64,000 bases of DNA from Acanthochromis polyacanthus (GCF_021347895.1 NC_067121.1:34893974-34957973), one strand, 5' to 3'. Shown: positions 1 to 12,570, counted from the stretch's first letter. The notes: a model not told the origin generated them from the letters alone. Program-made: numbers and translations.

Positions 1-239
1 ATCACATATCAGATAAACAACAGCTTGGTGTACCTTCTGTATGATAGTAGATGCTGAAATTTCTTTTCTCCCGTCTTCAGCGACAAGGGAGAACAACAGC
101 GACTTTCACTGTGTTGGCAGTGCAACTTTAGCTGCTTTAACCACAGGGGACTGACCCTGTAAAAGAAACGTGCTGAATGATGATGTACTTAGTCTAAAGA
201 TCAGGCCTACATCTTGAACAGACAGATGCATTTACACTT

Positions 240-660
240 TTTCAGCTGGAATACATCTCAGCTACTCCCAAGCATAGACTGTATATATAATGGACGTAGC
301 ATCTGGCTCCAGAATTGAAGCAAACCCGGAAGTGTCAAAAACTTGCAATATCACACCGTCCGCTAGGGCTGGCTCCAAAAAGCTTTTTCTCCATAGACCC
401 CAATTCATTTTTGGAAAAAATAAAATTTGATAGACTGATTTTCTACAGCTCAGGATTTTTTCCCCGTTAGTTTTCATGGTCAAAATGAGAGATCAGGTGG
501 CCGATCTTAAAATACATCAATACTGAATTTTAAATAAATCGTTAAAGTTGGCGGAGCCAGGGGGCGTGGTAGACAGCAACAGAAGCCTCTGCGGCAAAAC
601 GTGGGCGGGATAAGAGAGTTTTCAGCCAATCCTGCCCCTAGTTTTTAAAAGTGGGGGGGA
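240..660. repeat. Unclassified interspersed repeat, probable
   Basis: This stretch contains wording I associate with high-copy teleost repeats: an ACTGTATATATAATGGACG-like start near 277, and a GC-richer part with a G-run (AAAGTGGGGGGGA) at about 647-660. The same AAAGTGGGGGGGA word recurs in direct orientation near 1068. No long reading frame or terminal inverted repeat was resolved. The family is unknown to me. The assignment rests on recall of similar teleost sequence plus the repeated G-run. Confidence 0.35.
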
Positions 661-706
661 TGGAGACCACAGCACTTTGAGAAAATGTCGAAGAACGGCG
701 GCAAAA

Positions 707-790
707 TGCCACAAGCTGGGCTCGAACTCACAACCACCGCACAAAAGGCAGAGGCTCAATCTGTTGAGCTAACGGTACATGTGAGTAGAG
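707..790 (-). repeat. tRNA-derived SINE head (degenerate Pol III promoter)
   Basis: On the minus strand the segment has a box A-like word (TAGCTCAACAG, from 771 downward) and a box B-like word (GTTCGAGCC, 727 to 719). Their spacing matches tRNA positions 8 and 53. The acceptor stem does not pair and the T stem has two mismatches, so this is not a working tRNA gene. It is best read as the tRNA-like head of an old SINE or a tRNA pseudogene. Flanking G-rich direct repeats near 647 and 1068 may belong to the same composite element. Confidence 0.5.
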
Positions 791-1059
791 GGGTCTGTGG
801 GCCGTTATAGTACTAATTCTCCCGGGCCGAAATTCTGCCCCTGTACGGCTCTGGTCGGTGCTTCCACTTGGCACGGCCGCAAATTTAGCATCTGCACGGT
901 TTTTTTTAACCTCACGAAGGTGTGCTGCATGTCTGTGCAACTCTCGGCCGAGTGCGGATGGTGCGTTCAGGAGCGTCGGAATTTTCTATACTACTGAAAA
1001 TAACTGGGTTTACAACGGCTTACATGTGAAGAATTTGAATGTGTTGGAGACAAAATGAC

Positions 1060-1125
1060 CCCTGACAAAAAGTGGGGGGGACACATCCCCACCGTCCCCC
1101 CCTAAACTGACGCCTATGCCTGTAA
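1060..1125. repeat. G/C-tract repeat end with hairpin potential
   Basis: A run of seven Gs is followed within 20 bp by CCCC and then a run of seven Cs, so the segment can fold into a G/C hairpin. It shares the AAAGTGGGGGGGA word with 647-660 and may be the end of a transposable element. No family was recognised. Confidence 0.35.
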
Positions 1126-2030
1126 TGCTTCAAACTGAACAATGATCAGTGTTTCTGTGTCATTTTGGGCTGGACTACTGGGATAAACTATGAACTGCTG
1201 CAACATAAAATGCCACAACTACACTTTCTGTTGCATAACGCCACCCTTGTAAACCAAGTCTGTGCTACACTAACACTAAATCAAAAACCATAGATACAGG
1301 TGTGCACGTTACAGACAAACCACACCTTATACTGTTGCTGGCCACGCTAAGGGGGAATTCTATCTTGTTTCTTTTACATTCACACGAAAGAAAGAAAATG
1401 AATTTGAAAGTAAATTCAGTTACTGTACGTGAGACTCATTACCGGATGAAATGCTGTGGTTTACACTGAGCGCAGTGCTGTGACTCATCGATTAGCAATG
1501 CTGCCTCTCAGAGGGAAAGTCCTGTTGTTTCTTTTTCCTTCTGCAGACGTTTAGGCTGGGTCAGCTTTAAAGTCTAACAGCCTGTATGCACACGTGTCAG
1601 TGTGACAGTGTTTCCTGGTATGTTAGATTTTAATTGCTGACCTGTCCAGCGTCTTTCCTCCCTGTCAGTTGATGCATGCTGGGTTGGACTCAAAGATTCC
1701 ATGTAACCAGAGAAAATAAATAAATACACTGCGGTGCTTCACAGAAAGAGCATGAAGATGTTCTGTTTATTTAACATTTATTTAGACATGCTTGATTGAC
1801 GCAGTTTTCACTTGTCTGAAATAAAATATTAGTAACCATAACAGAGTTGTCATGCAAAGATATTAAGTTGAGAAGTTAGACGTATTGGTGTTGGATGTAA
1901 ATCATCATTTGCAGTCGTGCAAAGAAGACATTCTTCCCCAGCAAAGAGGACGATGCACCATGCATAGCCACGGCATGCAATTAAATAAGAAAACATCATG
2001 CAGCATTAAATGTATTACATATATAACATG
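1126..2030. other. Unannotated AT-rich intergenic sequence
   Basis: No reading frame above background, tandem repeat or recognisable element was seen here. Confidence 0.5.
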
Positions 2031-2039
2031 TAAAATATA

Positions 2040-2252
2040 ATTTATTTTGCACATAGAATTTATTTATAGCAATTTTTATCTTTTCTATTTTTATTATTTT
2101 TTATGATTATTACTATTTTGTTTTTTATCTTGTCTCATTTTGTTATTTCAGTTGTGTGAAAGGAACTTACAAAATAGGAATTTCATCACTTAGGGTAACC
2201 ACTGTGTTTCTGCTGTGTGTGACAGTAAAGTTCTTGAATCTTGAATCTTAGC
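2040..2252 (+). repeat. LINE/SINE 3' tail ending in TTGAATC repeats
   Basis: A T-rich stretch leads to TGTGTGACAGTAAAGTTC and then the tandem words CTTGAATCTTGAATC. This is the form of the 3' end of a non-LTR retrotransposon or a SINE sharing its tail. A related tail (AATAAAGGTCTTGAATCTTG) occurs near 48620. No coding part remains. Confidence 0.45.
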
Positions 2253-2640
2253 ATCTAAGCAACAAGAAGAAACAATGCTGACTGCTTCAATAGCGAAGTG
2301 ACTTACAAACACCTGAGAGGTGCAGTGGTCCAATCAGCAACCTGGAAGAGGGTCATCAGAAGCCCAGCAACAGGTAGAAAATACACATTTATAAAAAAAT
2401 ATCCAGTATGATGCCTAAACTCTGTCGAGTGTGAAGCCAACAGTATGAGGATGCTGCAACCCTCTGAACCCACCTGCAGCTTCCAGATTATGCTGCACGT
2501 TGTCTTTCAAAATTTACTACAATGCCTCCATTTATCTGAGACAGAAACTGTAAAAACTGAAAAGGAAAATCCCAGATATTGATTTTTTTTAGCAGTTCTC
2601 GAATGTCATGTGTAACTTTTGTAGCAAAATTCCTTAAATT

Positions 2641-2892
2641 CAACACTTCAATTTCAGTTCAATACTTTTTATATAGCGCAGATTCACAGCATGTCATCTC
2701 ACAGCGCTTAGCAAGGTACAGACCTTACGAATTAGAAAGAGAGAACAGAAAACCAAGCAATCCAAAGACGTCTTTGGATTCCCTATGAGCAACAGTGGGA
2801 AACCCTGGAACAGGGAGGGGAAAAAAATCTCATGCAGAACCAGGATCTGGGAAGGCAGCCGTCTGCCTCTACTGATTGGGTGAGAGGGGTGA
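2641..2892 (-). repeat. Non-LTR retrotransposon 3' end (LINE tail), minus strand
   Basis: Read on the minus strand this aligns by eye with 8815-9075 on the plus strand. Shared blocks are CTTCCCAGA.CCTGGTTCTG, a CCCACTGTTGCTCA-like block, TTGGATTG-like, AAGGTCTGTACCTT-like, GATGACATG.TGTGAAT, and a final ATATAAA...TTGAA tail. Such sequence is common in fish at the 3' ends of non-LTR elements. No coding part is attached. Confidence 0.55.
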
Positions 2893-5800
2893 ATCCCAAC
2901 ATTTAATCAAAATTGCCTTCTTTTCTTGTCTCTTTTAAAAATTTGCCAAAGATGAACTGTTTGCTCAAGAAACATTCTGTAAAAACAAAAAAAACTGCAT
3001 CGCATGCTTATGAGTACCAAACCGGCCTACTGATATGCACTTGTCCAAAACTAAATGAAAACTATTTGCATATAATTGTACAGGCCCCCGTTGTAGGGCC
3101 TAAACAGCTATCACCTTTCGGGACCTGGACACTCGACCTCTGGGTGTCATGTGGGGTGTAGCACTGGAAGCTTTGTTAGTTCTTGCTCTGTACGCTGCAT
3201 AAATGCTCAGATCTGAGGTTTTCCCAGCAGAATATTGCATTATAAAGATGATCAATGTTATTTGCCTCACTTAATGTTGTAAGCTTGGCGTAGTGGCACA
3301 TGAACCAGTTGTCAACATGTTTCAGGTTCTGATTAGATGCAGCTGATCTTCTGAGCAAAACAAGGACTACTTGAAGACACCGGTTTTGGTGCCTGTTTAC
3401 AGGACGACAAACTCCCTAGAGAGGAAGCTGAAGGACGTAATAAAGTGTGTGCACCCTTAATGATATGATCTGTACAATTCCTCTAAAAAAACATATCACA
3501 TGCCAATTTAAGATTGTGCATGATATAAGATTGTCAGATCGCCCACCCTCTAACTGAAAACTACACAACAGTTACATCTGACACCACAGATGCGATATAA
3601 ACCTGAGGCTGGTGCATCTTCATTAATCCTCCCCAGAGGCACGACAGCTATCTGTTGTGGCTGGAACCTTTCTCTGGTTTAACACCTCAGGCATTCCCCA
3701 GACAGATGGGACTCATCGGTTTCCTACGGGAGCTTCAACCACACTGGAAACTCTATACACCCCCGCAACAGGCAGGTCAGCATGAACAGACACACACAGA
3801 GACTGTAACAGAAACCTGCTACCTATCACTGCTGTTGTCTTCTAAGTTTGTCTCAGATGGTAAAATGAGATGAGCTGATTTTGGACCATTTCCAGGGCAA
3901 GTATTTTGTCTGTGTGTGTTTGGAGCTGACACACAGTAACTGCGGGCCAAGCTTTAAGACTGGATAACCTGGTAAAGTTGGTTTTCAGGACTGTGAGAAA
4001 CAGACTCTCAGTGAGAATGTACACATGCTTTTACAGTTACCAACATGATCACTATGCTTAAGTTCTCACTGTAAGAACAGCTTATGATATATGTCGTATT
4101 AATGCTGCAAAAAAGTTATTAACTAGGATTTAAAAGGGGAAATGTGTGTGGGTACAAAATGTGGTTAGATTGTGACATAAAGTAAATTCTCAGTATCTTT
4201 TTCACTGTGATCTGTCTCCTTGTTTTGGAGTCTAAAGGCTCTTTTTTCCAACCTAATCATGTCTGTTGCTTCTTTTATTATTAGTTATTATTGCAGTCTG
4301 GTTATTAATTAAGTTCTCTGGTGGAAGGAAGACATTTTTGTTCCTCTCATACATAATCCGCTGAGTTATGCGCGTCTCCCGGCCTGCATGTTTGTGGTGG
4401 AAGTGGAATGTCTGTGTAGTGTGGATCACTGGCTTGCTGGCTGTTTTTGATTGTTTAATAAGAGTTGCTATGGGCTGTGCATCGCGATGATCACACGTTT
4501 TAGATGGTTTGATCATTATTTTCTATGTGTTTCGTAGCCGTACACCACTTTGACGCACTTGCTGCCAATCATCTGCGTGTTGAATGTTTCAATAACTCAT
4601 CTGTAATGTGAATATTGACACTTGTACACAGTTGTAGCCAAGTCAAACCACATCAGGAATGACTGACTCATAAGTAGTGTTGCAACTGAAGAATGATCCT
4701 TTGTGTTTTGTGTCACTGGCTACCACTAACTCATGAGTGTCAACTTAAAGCGTCAAAGAAATGATTTATTAATATCAGCAGCTAAGCTAAGAAGTTTATT
4801 ATTAACATTTGCTGCAATAACATTTTGCCTCCAATGAGAATAGGGATAAGAGGTGCCTTGTTACAGGATTTTTTTCCGGTCCTGAACATCTCTTAGTTGA
4901 CTGCATGTGAAAAAAAAACTTTCAAATCTTTAACAGGTAGAAACTCAACAGTATCATAGAGATTAGAGGCAGCTGAATGACTTTCACCCAAACCTGACAG
5001 ATAGCCTTGACCTCTGCCCTCTCGACACCTCGTGTGCCCTGAGGACAGCAGCAATTAGTTAAAGGACACCACACATAGCCCAGCAACGCATATTTTACAC
5101 TCCTCATCCCCATCTACAACCCATAGTGTGCTCCTTTCATGTCATGTTTATTTAAAACTAGTGTAAGTATTGTGTGCGGTTTAGGAAAAGGTCTGAGTCC
5201 TTTAAGAGCCCCGTAGGTGTGACCACTCCTTATTGTGCAAAGCAGTGAAGTTTACAGGAATTATCTACATGAGTAGGCTGAGCTGGCAGCATATTTGACT
5301 ATTGTGCCTAAATCTGTCTTGCACGCAATATCTATGCATCAGCATTCAGCGGGTTGACAGAGTTCAATCTCTGCTCACAGAACACAAAGGCTCAACTCTG
5401 CTTAGTCACGTAGACACTGATTTAAATGTGAGATAAACTCAACAAATCTGCAGGATTTGATTGATTAAGTTAACACTATGAAGTCTTTTTTAAAATTTTT
5501 CCTTGGCTTTTAACTAATTATGTGATTTATATGAGCTTTGCGGCGAATTTTTAGCAATGGTAGCAACAAATGGCAACACAAAGGCGATTGAAGATACTTT
5601 ACAAAGTGCATTAAAATGATTTTAAAGAAAGAAGAAAAACAACATTGCAGAGCTTTTATTCTGTCTCAGCTGGAAATCTGAGCTCCTTGCCACATAACAA
5701 TATTGATAACAAAGAAAGAGATTCATAAAGCCCAATTAAACAATCATTTTAACACATTAAATATAGAGTATGCAAATTTTTCCAATTACAAGTTTAGCCA

Positions 5801-6228
5801 AACTCCAGTAGCTGGGGTCTTGTGTGAACGCTGGAAAAAAATCTGGTGTTTGTACACAGCCCAGATTTTAGAAATGAGAGACAAAGTTTCTCAGACAGAT
5901 TCACACATCACTGTCTGTCTTTTACACAATTGTGCATGTGCACGGGACAGCAGGAAACACAGAGGAGGTCAATCTGACACATGCTAACAATCTGAATATG
6001 CTAACTACCTAAACATCCACACACTTCACCGTGAAGCTCTGGGCTATTTGTAACATTTCCACTTTAACAAAACTTCTTGAGATCCTGTCGATAAAATGTA
6101 GGAGGACAAAATGAACAAGCTTAGGCTCTATGGATAAGATCATTTTGAAATGTAGTAATCAAAACTGCAAATTAGAGAGTGCATAAAAGTTTTTCAAAAG
6201 AGTTTTTAAATATTGATAGTCTGCAGTT
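2893..6228. other. Intergenic sequence without recognisable features
   Basis: Only short background reading frames are present, the longest 94 codons at 5703-5987, with no domain signature or convincing splice structure. No TIR element or tandem array was noticed. Confidence 0.45.
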
Positions 6229-6229
6229 G

Positions 6230-6230
<1 letters not shown>

Positions 6231-6274
<44 letters not shown>
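6231..6274. repeat. (TCTA)11 microsatellite
   Basis: Eleven uninterrupted TCTA units, 44 bp. Such arrays are usually length-variable between individuals. Confidence 0.97.
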
Positions 6275-8060
6275 ATTGCTATTATATCTGGATTATTAGG
6301 GCTATCCTGAGACTCCTTGTATATTGGAGGAAGTGGTTCTTTGAGCAGAGGTACTGACCTTACATTGTTGTCTTAGACTAAACTCTCTCAGTGACATGTT
6401 ATCCTTTATCTCTGTTACACCTTTTAACTCCTGGGCTCTCTCACCTGTCACCATGTGACAGTAACATACAGCTCTTTGGATGGACTGACCTCTCCATCCT
6501 CTTCTCTTGACACTTTGTATTCTCTACCAACGTAACCAAAGCTCTCCAAAGTAACCTTTCACTTCCTCAACCTCCCCGCTCCTTCTCTTATTCATTTTTC
6601 TCTCTCACCACTATGAGCTTTCTTAGTCTCTCTCTCTCTCCAGTTTCCTTTGTTTTTTCTCTCATTCTATAGTGTCCTGCCCTCTCTGCCATCACCCCCG
6701 CTCTGCTCTATTCTCAGGGATGAAGCCTGAGGATCAAAGCAAATGCCTTCAGATGTTGAGCCAATCGGAAGTGGAGGAATCCTAAAACTGTAAAGTGGTC
6801 TGGTACTTCCCTGGAAGTCCGAGAAAATATGTGCATACTTTCTCTCACACACTCTACAGAGTTGTGTTACCATCTCTTGAAAGGGAATTACACTGACTCA
6901 CCTTCAAACAAACACACTCCTTGCCTAACCCTTCAACTCAAAATGAAACTTACTCTTAAACCAAGGCTTCATCTAAAAATGTACAAAGTTTAATTCCCAA
7001 AAGTCAGCTGAATCCCCACTGTGTGACTGACTGAGCAAATAAATTTATGTCCCCACAATATGAGAAAGACAAATACACTGACACCACATACATAATCTCC
7101 TTTCCTGCATTGAGCTGCTGATGTTCAGTTTGTAGGTTTTCGTGTTTACACAAAGAACTACTGTGCAAAAAAAAAGAAAAGAAAATCCAGTAAAACTTTT
7201 TTTTTTTTTTTGCCTCAGAACATGACTGTTTAAGATCAAGGAGATTAAACATTTTAAAGGGAATGTAGGATATCTGGTCGGTCCACCACTTTGATCTCCA
7301 CTGGAATTTCTCATTAACTATTGAACAGATCTATAGGGAAAATGAAGAGAAAACCTTTCACAATGATGTTTTTTTATTATAAGAAAGGAAAGATCCCAAA
7401 CTACTTTCAGACTTTAGGTCAACTCACTTGACAGCACAGTCATTAAACTCTATGCCAAAGTATCAGTGTGTTACTGAGAAATTCATCCTTAATTATGTTA
7501 ATTATGATCAGAGTAGCTCATAATTTTTTTTATTCTTCTGCCTGTCATTCATGCAATAACAGTTACCTCAACTAAATGTACCACATGTTGACTTCCAAGA
7601 TAAAACTTTGATTGATTAAGAAGTCTTATCTGTTCTACAAAATGGAAAAAAAATGGGCTTTGATGCAAATTTCTTTTTAATTTCCCATGTTGTGCTAATG
7701 ACTAAACACTTGGTATCACTCTTAAAGCTCTGGAGTCTGTACGTGTGAGTGTTTTGTCACAGAGCTGACAATATGTCCTTAGTAACCTGCTCTTGTTTGC
7801 ATAGCAACTGGTGGCGCAGTGCAGTTAAAGCACAATCTAATCTACAAAGGATGCTGCATCATATGCTATAATCTTTAACAATGACTGACTTATTCAAAAG
7901 TTATTGGGGCATTTTTTATAGCCCGTTTACTGAATAACTTATCCAGTTCACACAATAGTTCCAAATCATTGTAAAGCCAATGAAAGCAAAACTGGAACAG
8001 CCGTCTCACAATTGTTTTGATCAGTTAATGTGCTCCTTTAAACCATTTTAATGTCAGTTC
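6275..8060. other. Intergenic sequence, homopolymer-rich
   Basis: Contains pyrimidine-rich sequence (about 6535-6680) and a T tract at about 7198-7211. No gene or mobile element was recognised. Confidence 0.45.
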
Positions 8061-8109
8061 ATGGTTTATGTGCTGACCGGTGTCGAGCACGTTAACCAGC
8101 CTACTACAG

Positions 8110-8206
8110 GATACAGACGGTTGCATTGCCCCTCATATTCACTCAGAAAAACACACTTGGCTAATGTGGATTCTTCCAAAAGGTTGGCTCTGACACTGAA
8201 ATCTTT
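8110..8206 (+). repeat. Local direct repeat, upstream copy
   Basis: The blocks GGTTGCATTGC, CACTTGGCT and TTGGCTCTGACACTGAAATC recur in the same order at 8725-8785. The upstream copy has about 27 extra bases between two TTGGCT words. Loss of that piece from the downstream copy looks like deletion between the short direct repeats. Both copies probably come from the same interspersed element. Confidence 0.6.
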
Positions 8207-8539
8207 ACATAACATAGCATCTAGTTATGGATCACGATGGAGCACCATTTCAGCGATAATTCCTGAAGGGTTTTGAGCACTGTAGATGGAAATAACACAG
8301 GACTTCTGGAGATTTTAGAACTTGTCCTGGAGCACCGTTGATGGATCAAAGCTTATTTTAATGCCATTCAGCAACTGCTTCAATCACAGCTCTTTAGAAT
8401 GAATGAACTTTAAAGGTGTGGATGATTGTAGACCTACTCCCACAACCTTTCCACAAAAGCTAGTATTTGTTTTAAGCATTATTTGCTTTCTTGAGGCATC
8501 ATTGCATCAAGACTTGCAGTACGTATAGTTTGAGATATA

Positions 8540-8745
8540 TTATCCCCACAGCTAGTTCTGGATAGACCGTGAGTCTTCACCCAGTTCCCAGAGGAAGTCA
8601 TCTAGGAGGAATCTCATGCCTGAACCACCTCCACTGGCTTCTTCCAACATAAAGGAGCAGATACTCCAAGCTCCGTCCAGATGTCTGAGCTCCCCTCTCC
8701 AACCACCCTATGGAGGAAGCTCATTGGTTGCATTGCACCTAATAT
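8540..8745 (+). repeat. Probable non-LTR element fragment
   Basis: The segment holds CCCAGAGGAAGTCATC, GAACCACCTCCACTGGC, GATGTCTGAGCTCC and CACCCTATGGAGGAAGCTCA, which I recognise as part of a widespread fish repeat. The expected continuation (GAGCTTGTGATCGTAGGTGA onward) appears only at about 9110-9240, so a different 3' end unit (8815-9075) separates the two parts. The family name is not certain. Confidence 0.45.
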
Positions 8746-8785
8746 TGCCCCATAAAAACATACTTGGCTCTGACACTGAAATCCT
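8725..8785 (+). repeat. Local direct repeat, downstream copy
   Basis: Second copy of the unit at 8110-8206, lacking about 27 internal bases. It overlaps the end of the 8540-8745 fragment. Confidence 0.6.
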
Positions 8786-8814
8786 GCTAACCCCACCCCT
8801 CTCATTCCCACTAT

Positions 8815-9075
8815 CACCCAACCAGCCAATTCAGATGGACGCCTTCCCAGAGCCTGGTTCTGTCGGAGGTTTTATTTTCTCCTCCCTACTCTAGGTTTTT
8901 TTTTTTTTTTTTTTAATTTCTTCCCATCGTCGCTCATTGAATAAAAAATCCAAAAGCAGCTTTGGATCGTTGGTTTTCCATTCTCTGTTTAATAAGGTCT
9001 AGACCTTACAATGCTAAATGCTGTTAGATGACATGTTGTGAATTTTTGCAATATAAATACAATTCTCTTGAATTT
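8815..9075 (+). repeat. Non-LTR retrotransposon 3' end, plus strand
   Basis: Plus-strand relative of 2641-2892. It has CTTCCCAGAGCCTGGTTCTG, a poly-T run, CTTCCCATCGTCGCTCA, AAGGTCTAGACCTTAC, GATGACATGTTGTGAAT and the tail AATATAAATACAATTC. Only the untranslated 3' part remains. Confidence 0.6.
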
Positions 9076-9104
9076 AACCTGCTTCTATCCACAATGCCAT
9101 TCTT

Positions 9105-9245
9105 TTGGTGAGTACCCAGAGCTTGTGATCGTAGGTGAAGGTTGAAGATCAGAGTGGTAAATCTGGTTCAGCTCCCTCTTCACTTCAAAGATCCAGACGT
9201 TGTACTTGACCGAATTAGCTGTTCGGAACGCACAGTTTAGCCTGT
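9105..9245 (+). repeat. Continuation of the split retroelement fragment
   Basis: Reads GAGCTTGTGATCGTAGGTGA followed by a degenerate stretch. It appears to continue the fragment at 8540-8745 after the intervening 3' end unit. Confidence 0.4.
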
Positions 9246-12230
9246 GACTTCTTTACCTACAAACATTACTGTCATTGAAACAATCTGTTGATGCATTTCT
9301 CTCATGTTAGATCATTTATGGGTTAATCCTGTGGGATCCTGACTAGTATTTACACTTTACTTCTGCCTTTATTTAGTAAAATCTCTTTCTCAAAAAAAGG
9401 AAAAAGACAAACAAAAGAAAGATTATAGGTCCAAGACATTAATTTTCCCAACACAATACGAAGGCTGAGGATGTCACCTGACATTAAGCTGTGAGGAGTG
9501 ACTGAGGAGTACATGTGAATGATGAGACACATGTAGTGTTTAACCCAGAGCTTCTGACTCACTGATAACAGAGATAATCTGAATCACATCCCGGATGTAG
9601 TTTAAAATCGTTGAAATGTTCCCCAAGCATAGGAAAACATTCCTGACAGTTTTGCCACTGACTAACTACACAATCTGAGTCAGCTTAGCGGGCTGCATTT
9701 TTTGCCCCTCTGGTCTTGCAGTGGCACCTTACGAGTTTCTGGATGGTGCACGTATACAAAAATAAATTGGTCCACGCTTGCAATCTGGGCCTAAACCTGG
9801 TCAAAAAGGCCTACTTTAAATCTGATTTGAGTCTGCTATGTGAAGCCTGATGAAAGACATCATGATGTGATCACTTCCTACAAAAGGTGTTTAAAAAATG
9901 AAGATGACGGGTATTTTTTTTTTTTGTACGATGCATATTGGGGTTAAAAACAAGCTGTCATAATTGAATTTAATTCAATGTAAATTCAAAGTTATTTTTC
10001 TCATCAACACTTTGTTCACACAGACGGGCAACTACTATTGTTGGAATGGTTAAGTCGTTTTTTAAAATTTAATATGAGCTATATCTTTGTTCAATAACTG
10101 CTTAGAAGCAATTACATGAGAAGAAGAGATATGATTTTGGGCAAATTGGCAGTCTTAATGGTGATTTGGCAGTTGGATTATTTTAGGTCAACGTAGGCTA
10201 ACTGCGTTGTGCACCTGTTATGTTCTGGATTCCAAGTAACATATTTGTGGGAGTGTATTTATTTCTGGAAGACTGAGAGACAAAAACATGAGATATGGTA
10301 AGAGGGAAATCATTTTTCTGCAGTCTCAACCCTCCCTTCCTCCCTCTGTTTCTTAAGAAAACTCTTCTAGCTGTTTCTATCACAGATTTGTCCACTTCAC
10401 TGGAAGGTGCTAATTGTGAAATACCAGTGCTAAAATTTTATTGATTATTTTTAGAATATCTGATTTGTTTGAAGAACATGCATAATAATTGTTCTCACTT
10501 TAATTATCTCTAAATTTGGAGCCTGACAAGGTGAAATCCTTCTAACTGGCTCTCCAAGAATTTGTGATTTTGATCAGCATAGTCCTGTGAGAATGGGAGA
10601 ACAGGCTTGGTTAAAAAACAAACTGAAGACCAATTATAAGTTAAAAGTGCACAGTTTGTTCCAGCAATACAAAAATATATATTTAAAAATATCCCGTGTG
10701 AATAATTACCAGGATTCTCACATAAAATCTCTTGTCTAATGAGACAGTTGGATCACTGCTGTCTCTCTAATTAGGCCTCTTGTCCTTCACAGGGCAATTT
10801 TCAACACAAAACATATGTTTCATGTTCTCATGTCCAGCTGCAGTGTGGATGAAAACAGAATCCATTCAGATTCCAGTAATTTTCCTGAGAGTTTTGAACC
10901 CTGAGTGCTTCACTCTGCTGCAGATAAAATGCTGGACTGAAACACTTGATGATCAATGGGGATGCTGTGGTCTCCCAAAGCACACGGTGATGCACTTGAA
11001 CAGTGTCACGAGAAGGACACAATAATAAACTCATTAAACCTCAGTGATTACAGTCTGGCTCGTCTTCATCTGTTATTATCTGTATTTAGAAGTAGTTCTC
11101 CTGAGAAGGTTGTGTGCACCAAACAGCAGCTTTGACACAAACACAAAGCATAACCTCTGGGCTACAGGGGAGGTAATTATGCTAAATTATTTTTGATTGT
11201 TTAATAATTTCACATTATCAGTCACATGTTGATCTGTTTCATTAAATTACCCCTGTACATGCAACAGCATGTACCGTCAGCCAACCCAGCTTATGTTACC
11301 AGAACGAGACATTTCCTGATTTTACCTGAATAATAATGTCATGAAGAGTGTTAACAAAAGATTTTGTAGATAGATAGATAGAACTTGTTTAATTCCAATT
11401 GTGCCATCATTTATTTTGCACAAAAGAAATGAATAAAATAATTTAAAAATTCTCATTAAGAGTAGTGGTAATGGAAGAAGTCAACTGCCAAATCTGTTAT
11501 ACTTTGGTAAATATAGTAACTCTGCAGTGTAAAGTCTCTTTCATTCAGCTTTTCACTTGTGTATTAAGAAAAACTATGAACACTAACAATATTAAGTATG
11601 TATAATTGCCTCTATCAGAGTGTTTTATATCATATCAATGGATTATTAGTACGAAGTAAGATTTATAGGACTGGTCAGTCTCATTGGTTTACAATTGAGG
11701 AATATATATTCAGTTACAGGATTTGTATAGAATATCTTTTTTCTATGAATCTGTAATTAGCAAGCTACTAGTAACTATCAGCTAGCAACTGTAGGTTGGT
11801 AAAAATACTGTCATTTAAGTTATAACAATCACCCCCAAGTTAAACTGAAAAGCAGTCCTCTAATGTTTTTTATCATGACCTTGATCTTACACCATTACTC
11901 AACTTTCTGCCGCTGTTTCAGTTCTTGTTTTGACATCAGATCAGGTGCTGACTGGCCATCCGGAAGTCTGGGAGTCTTTCCAATGGACAAGCTTTCAACA
12001 GGTCATCTTTGCTGCAGTGACACACCTGGTGGAATCTGCAACTGCGAGTAGCGACTTTGAGACTCTTTTGAATGGTAACTGGACGAGCCCCAAGTAGAGG
12101 GCAGAACCACGCCCATGCATGATACTCTGTATTAATTTTGATCATCCTACGTATATCCCTTCCTACTTGATCTGCTGACCTGTAACTCCACAACTGAGCA
12201 GGGGACCTTAGACTGATCTTCAGTTCCAAG
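9246..12230. other. Intergenic sequence with a short GATA tract
   Basis: A short TAGATAGATAGATAGAACTT word at about 11369-11388 resembles the reversed tail of a fish LINE. No gene was recognised. Reading frames are short and without domains. Confidence 0.4.
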
Positions 12231-12349
12231 TTTGATTATCCTGACTTCAGCACTTGCAGAGATATCTGACCGGACATACCCACCCACCCACACACATACA
12301 TACTTACCCAGCCAGCCAGCCACATGCCGAAGCGAATGCAGTAACCCCG

Positions 12350-12363
12350 CTGACGTACGTCAG
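12350..12363. promoter_or_regulatory. Perfect palindrome with overlapping CRE-like half sites
   Basis: CTGACGTACGTCAG is a perfect 14-bp palindrome containing two TGACG half sites. It lies about 65 bp upstream of a short basic ATG reading frame resembling a hAT transposase N-terminus, so it may belong to that element's promoter. Binding is not shown. Confidence 0.35.
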
Positions 12364-12428
12364 GCGTGGTTAACAAGTCATCCAATGGCAGGTAAACCAT
12401 ACCACACTGACGATGGCAGCAGAAACAT

Positions 12429-12570
12429 GGATCGAAAGAGAAAACCTGGTGCAGTGAAACAAAGAAAAATGTGTTAAAATCTATGTAATAGATTTTTTAA
12501 AGTAGTGATGATAAAGACAATGAAAGAGCAGAAACATCAGAGAGGAGAGAGCAGCTGCTTTGTCTGTGCT
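12429..12570 (+). pseudogene. hAT-like transposase N-terminal remnant
   Basis: From the ATG at 12429 the frame reads MDRKRKPGAVKQRKMC and then stops. A short Lys/Arg-rich start containing a GAVKQR-type word is usual at the N-terminus of fish hAT-type transposases related to ZMYM/ZBED proteins. After the stop another frame gives an acidic stretch (DDKDNERAETSERRE) of the kind that follows in those proteins, so a small indel has broken the frame. No BED finger, RNase-H core or TIRs were found, so this is an orphan 5' piece. The call is from motif resemblance only. Confidence 0.35.

Noticed and set aside
707..790. Functional tRNA gene on the minus strand
   Set aside because: Box A and box B spacing fits, but the acceptor stem does not pair and the T stem is mismatched.
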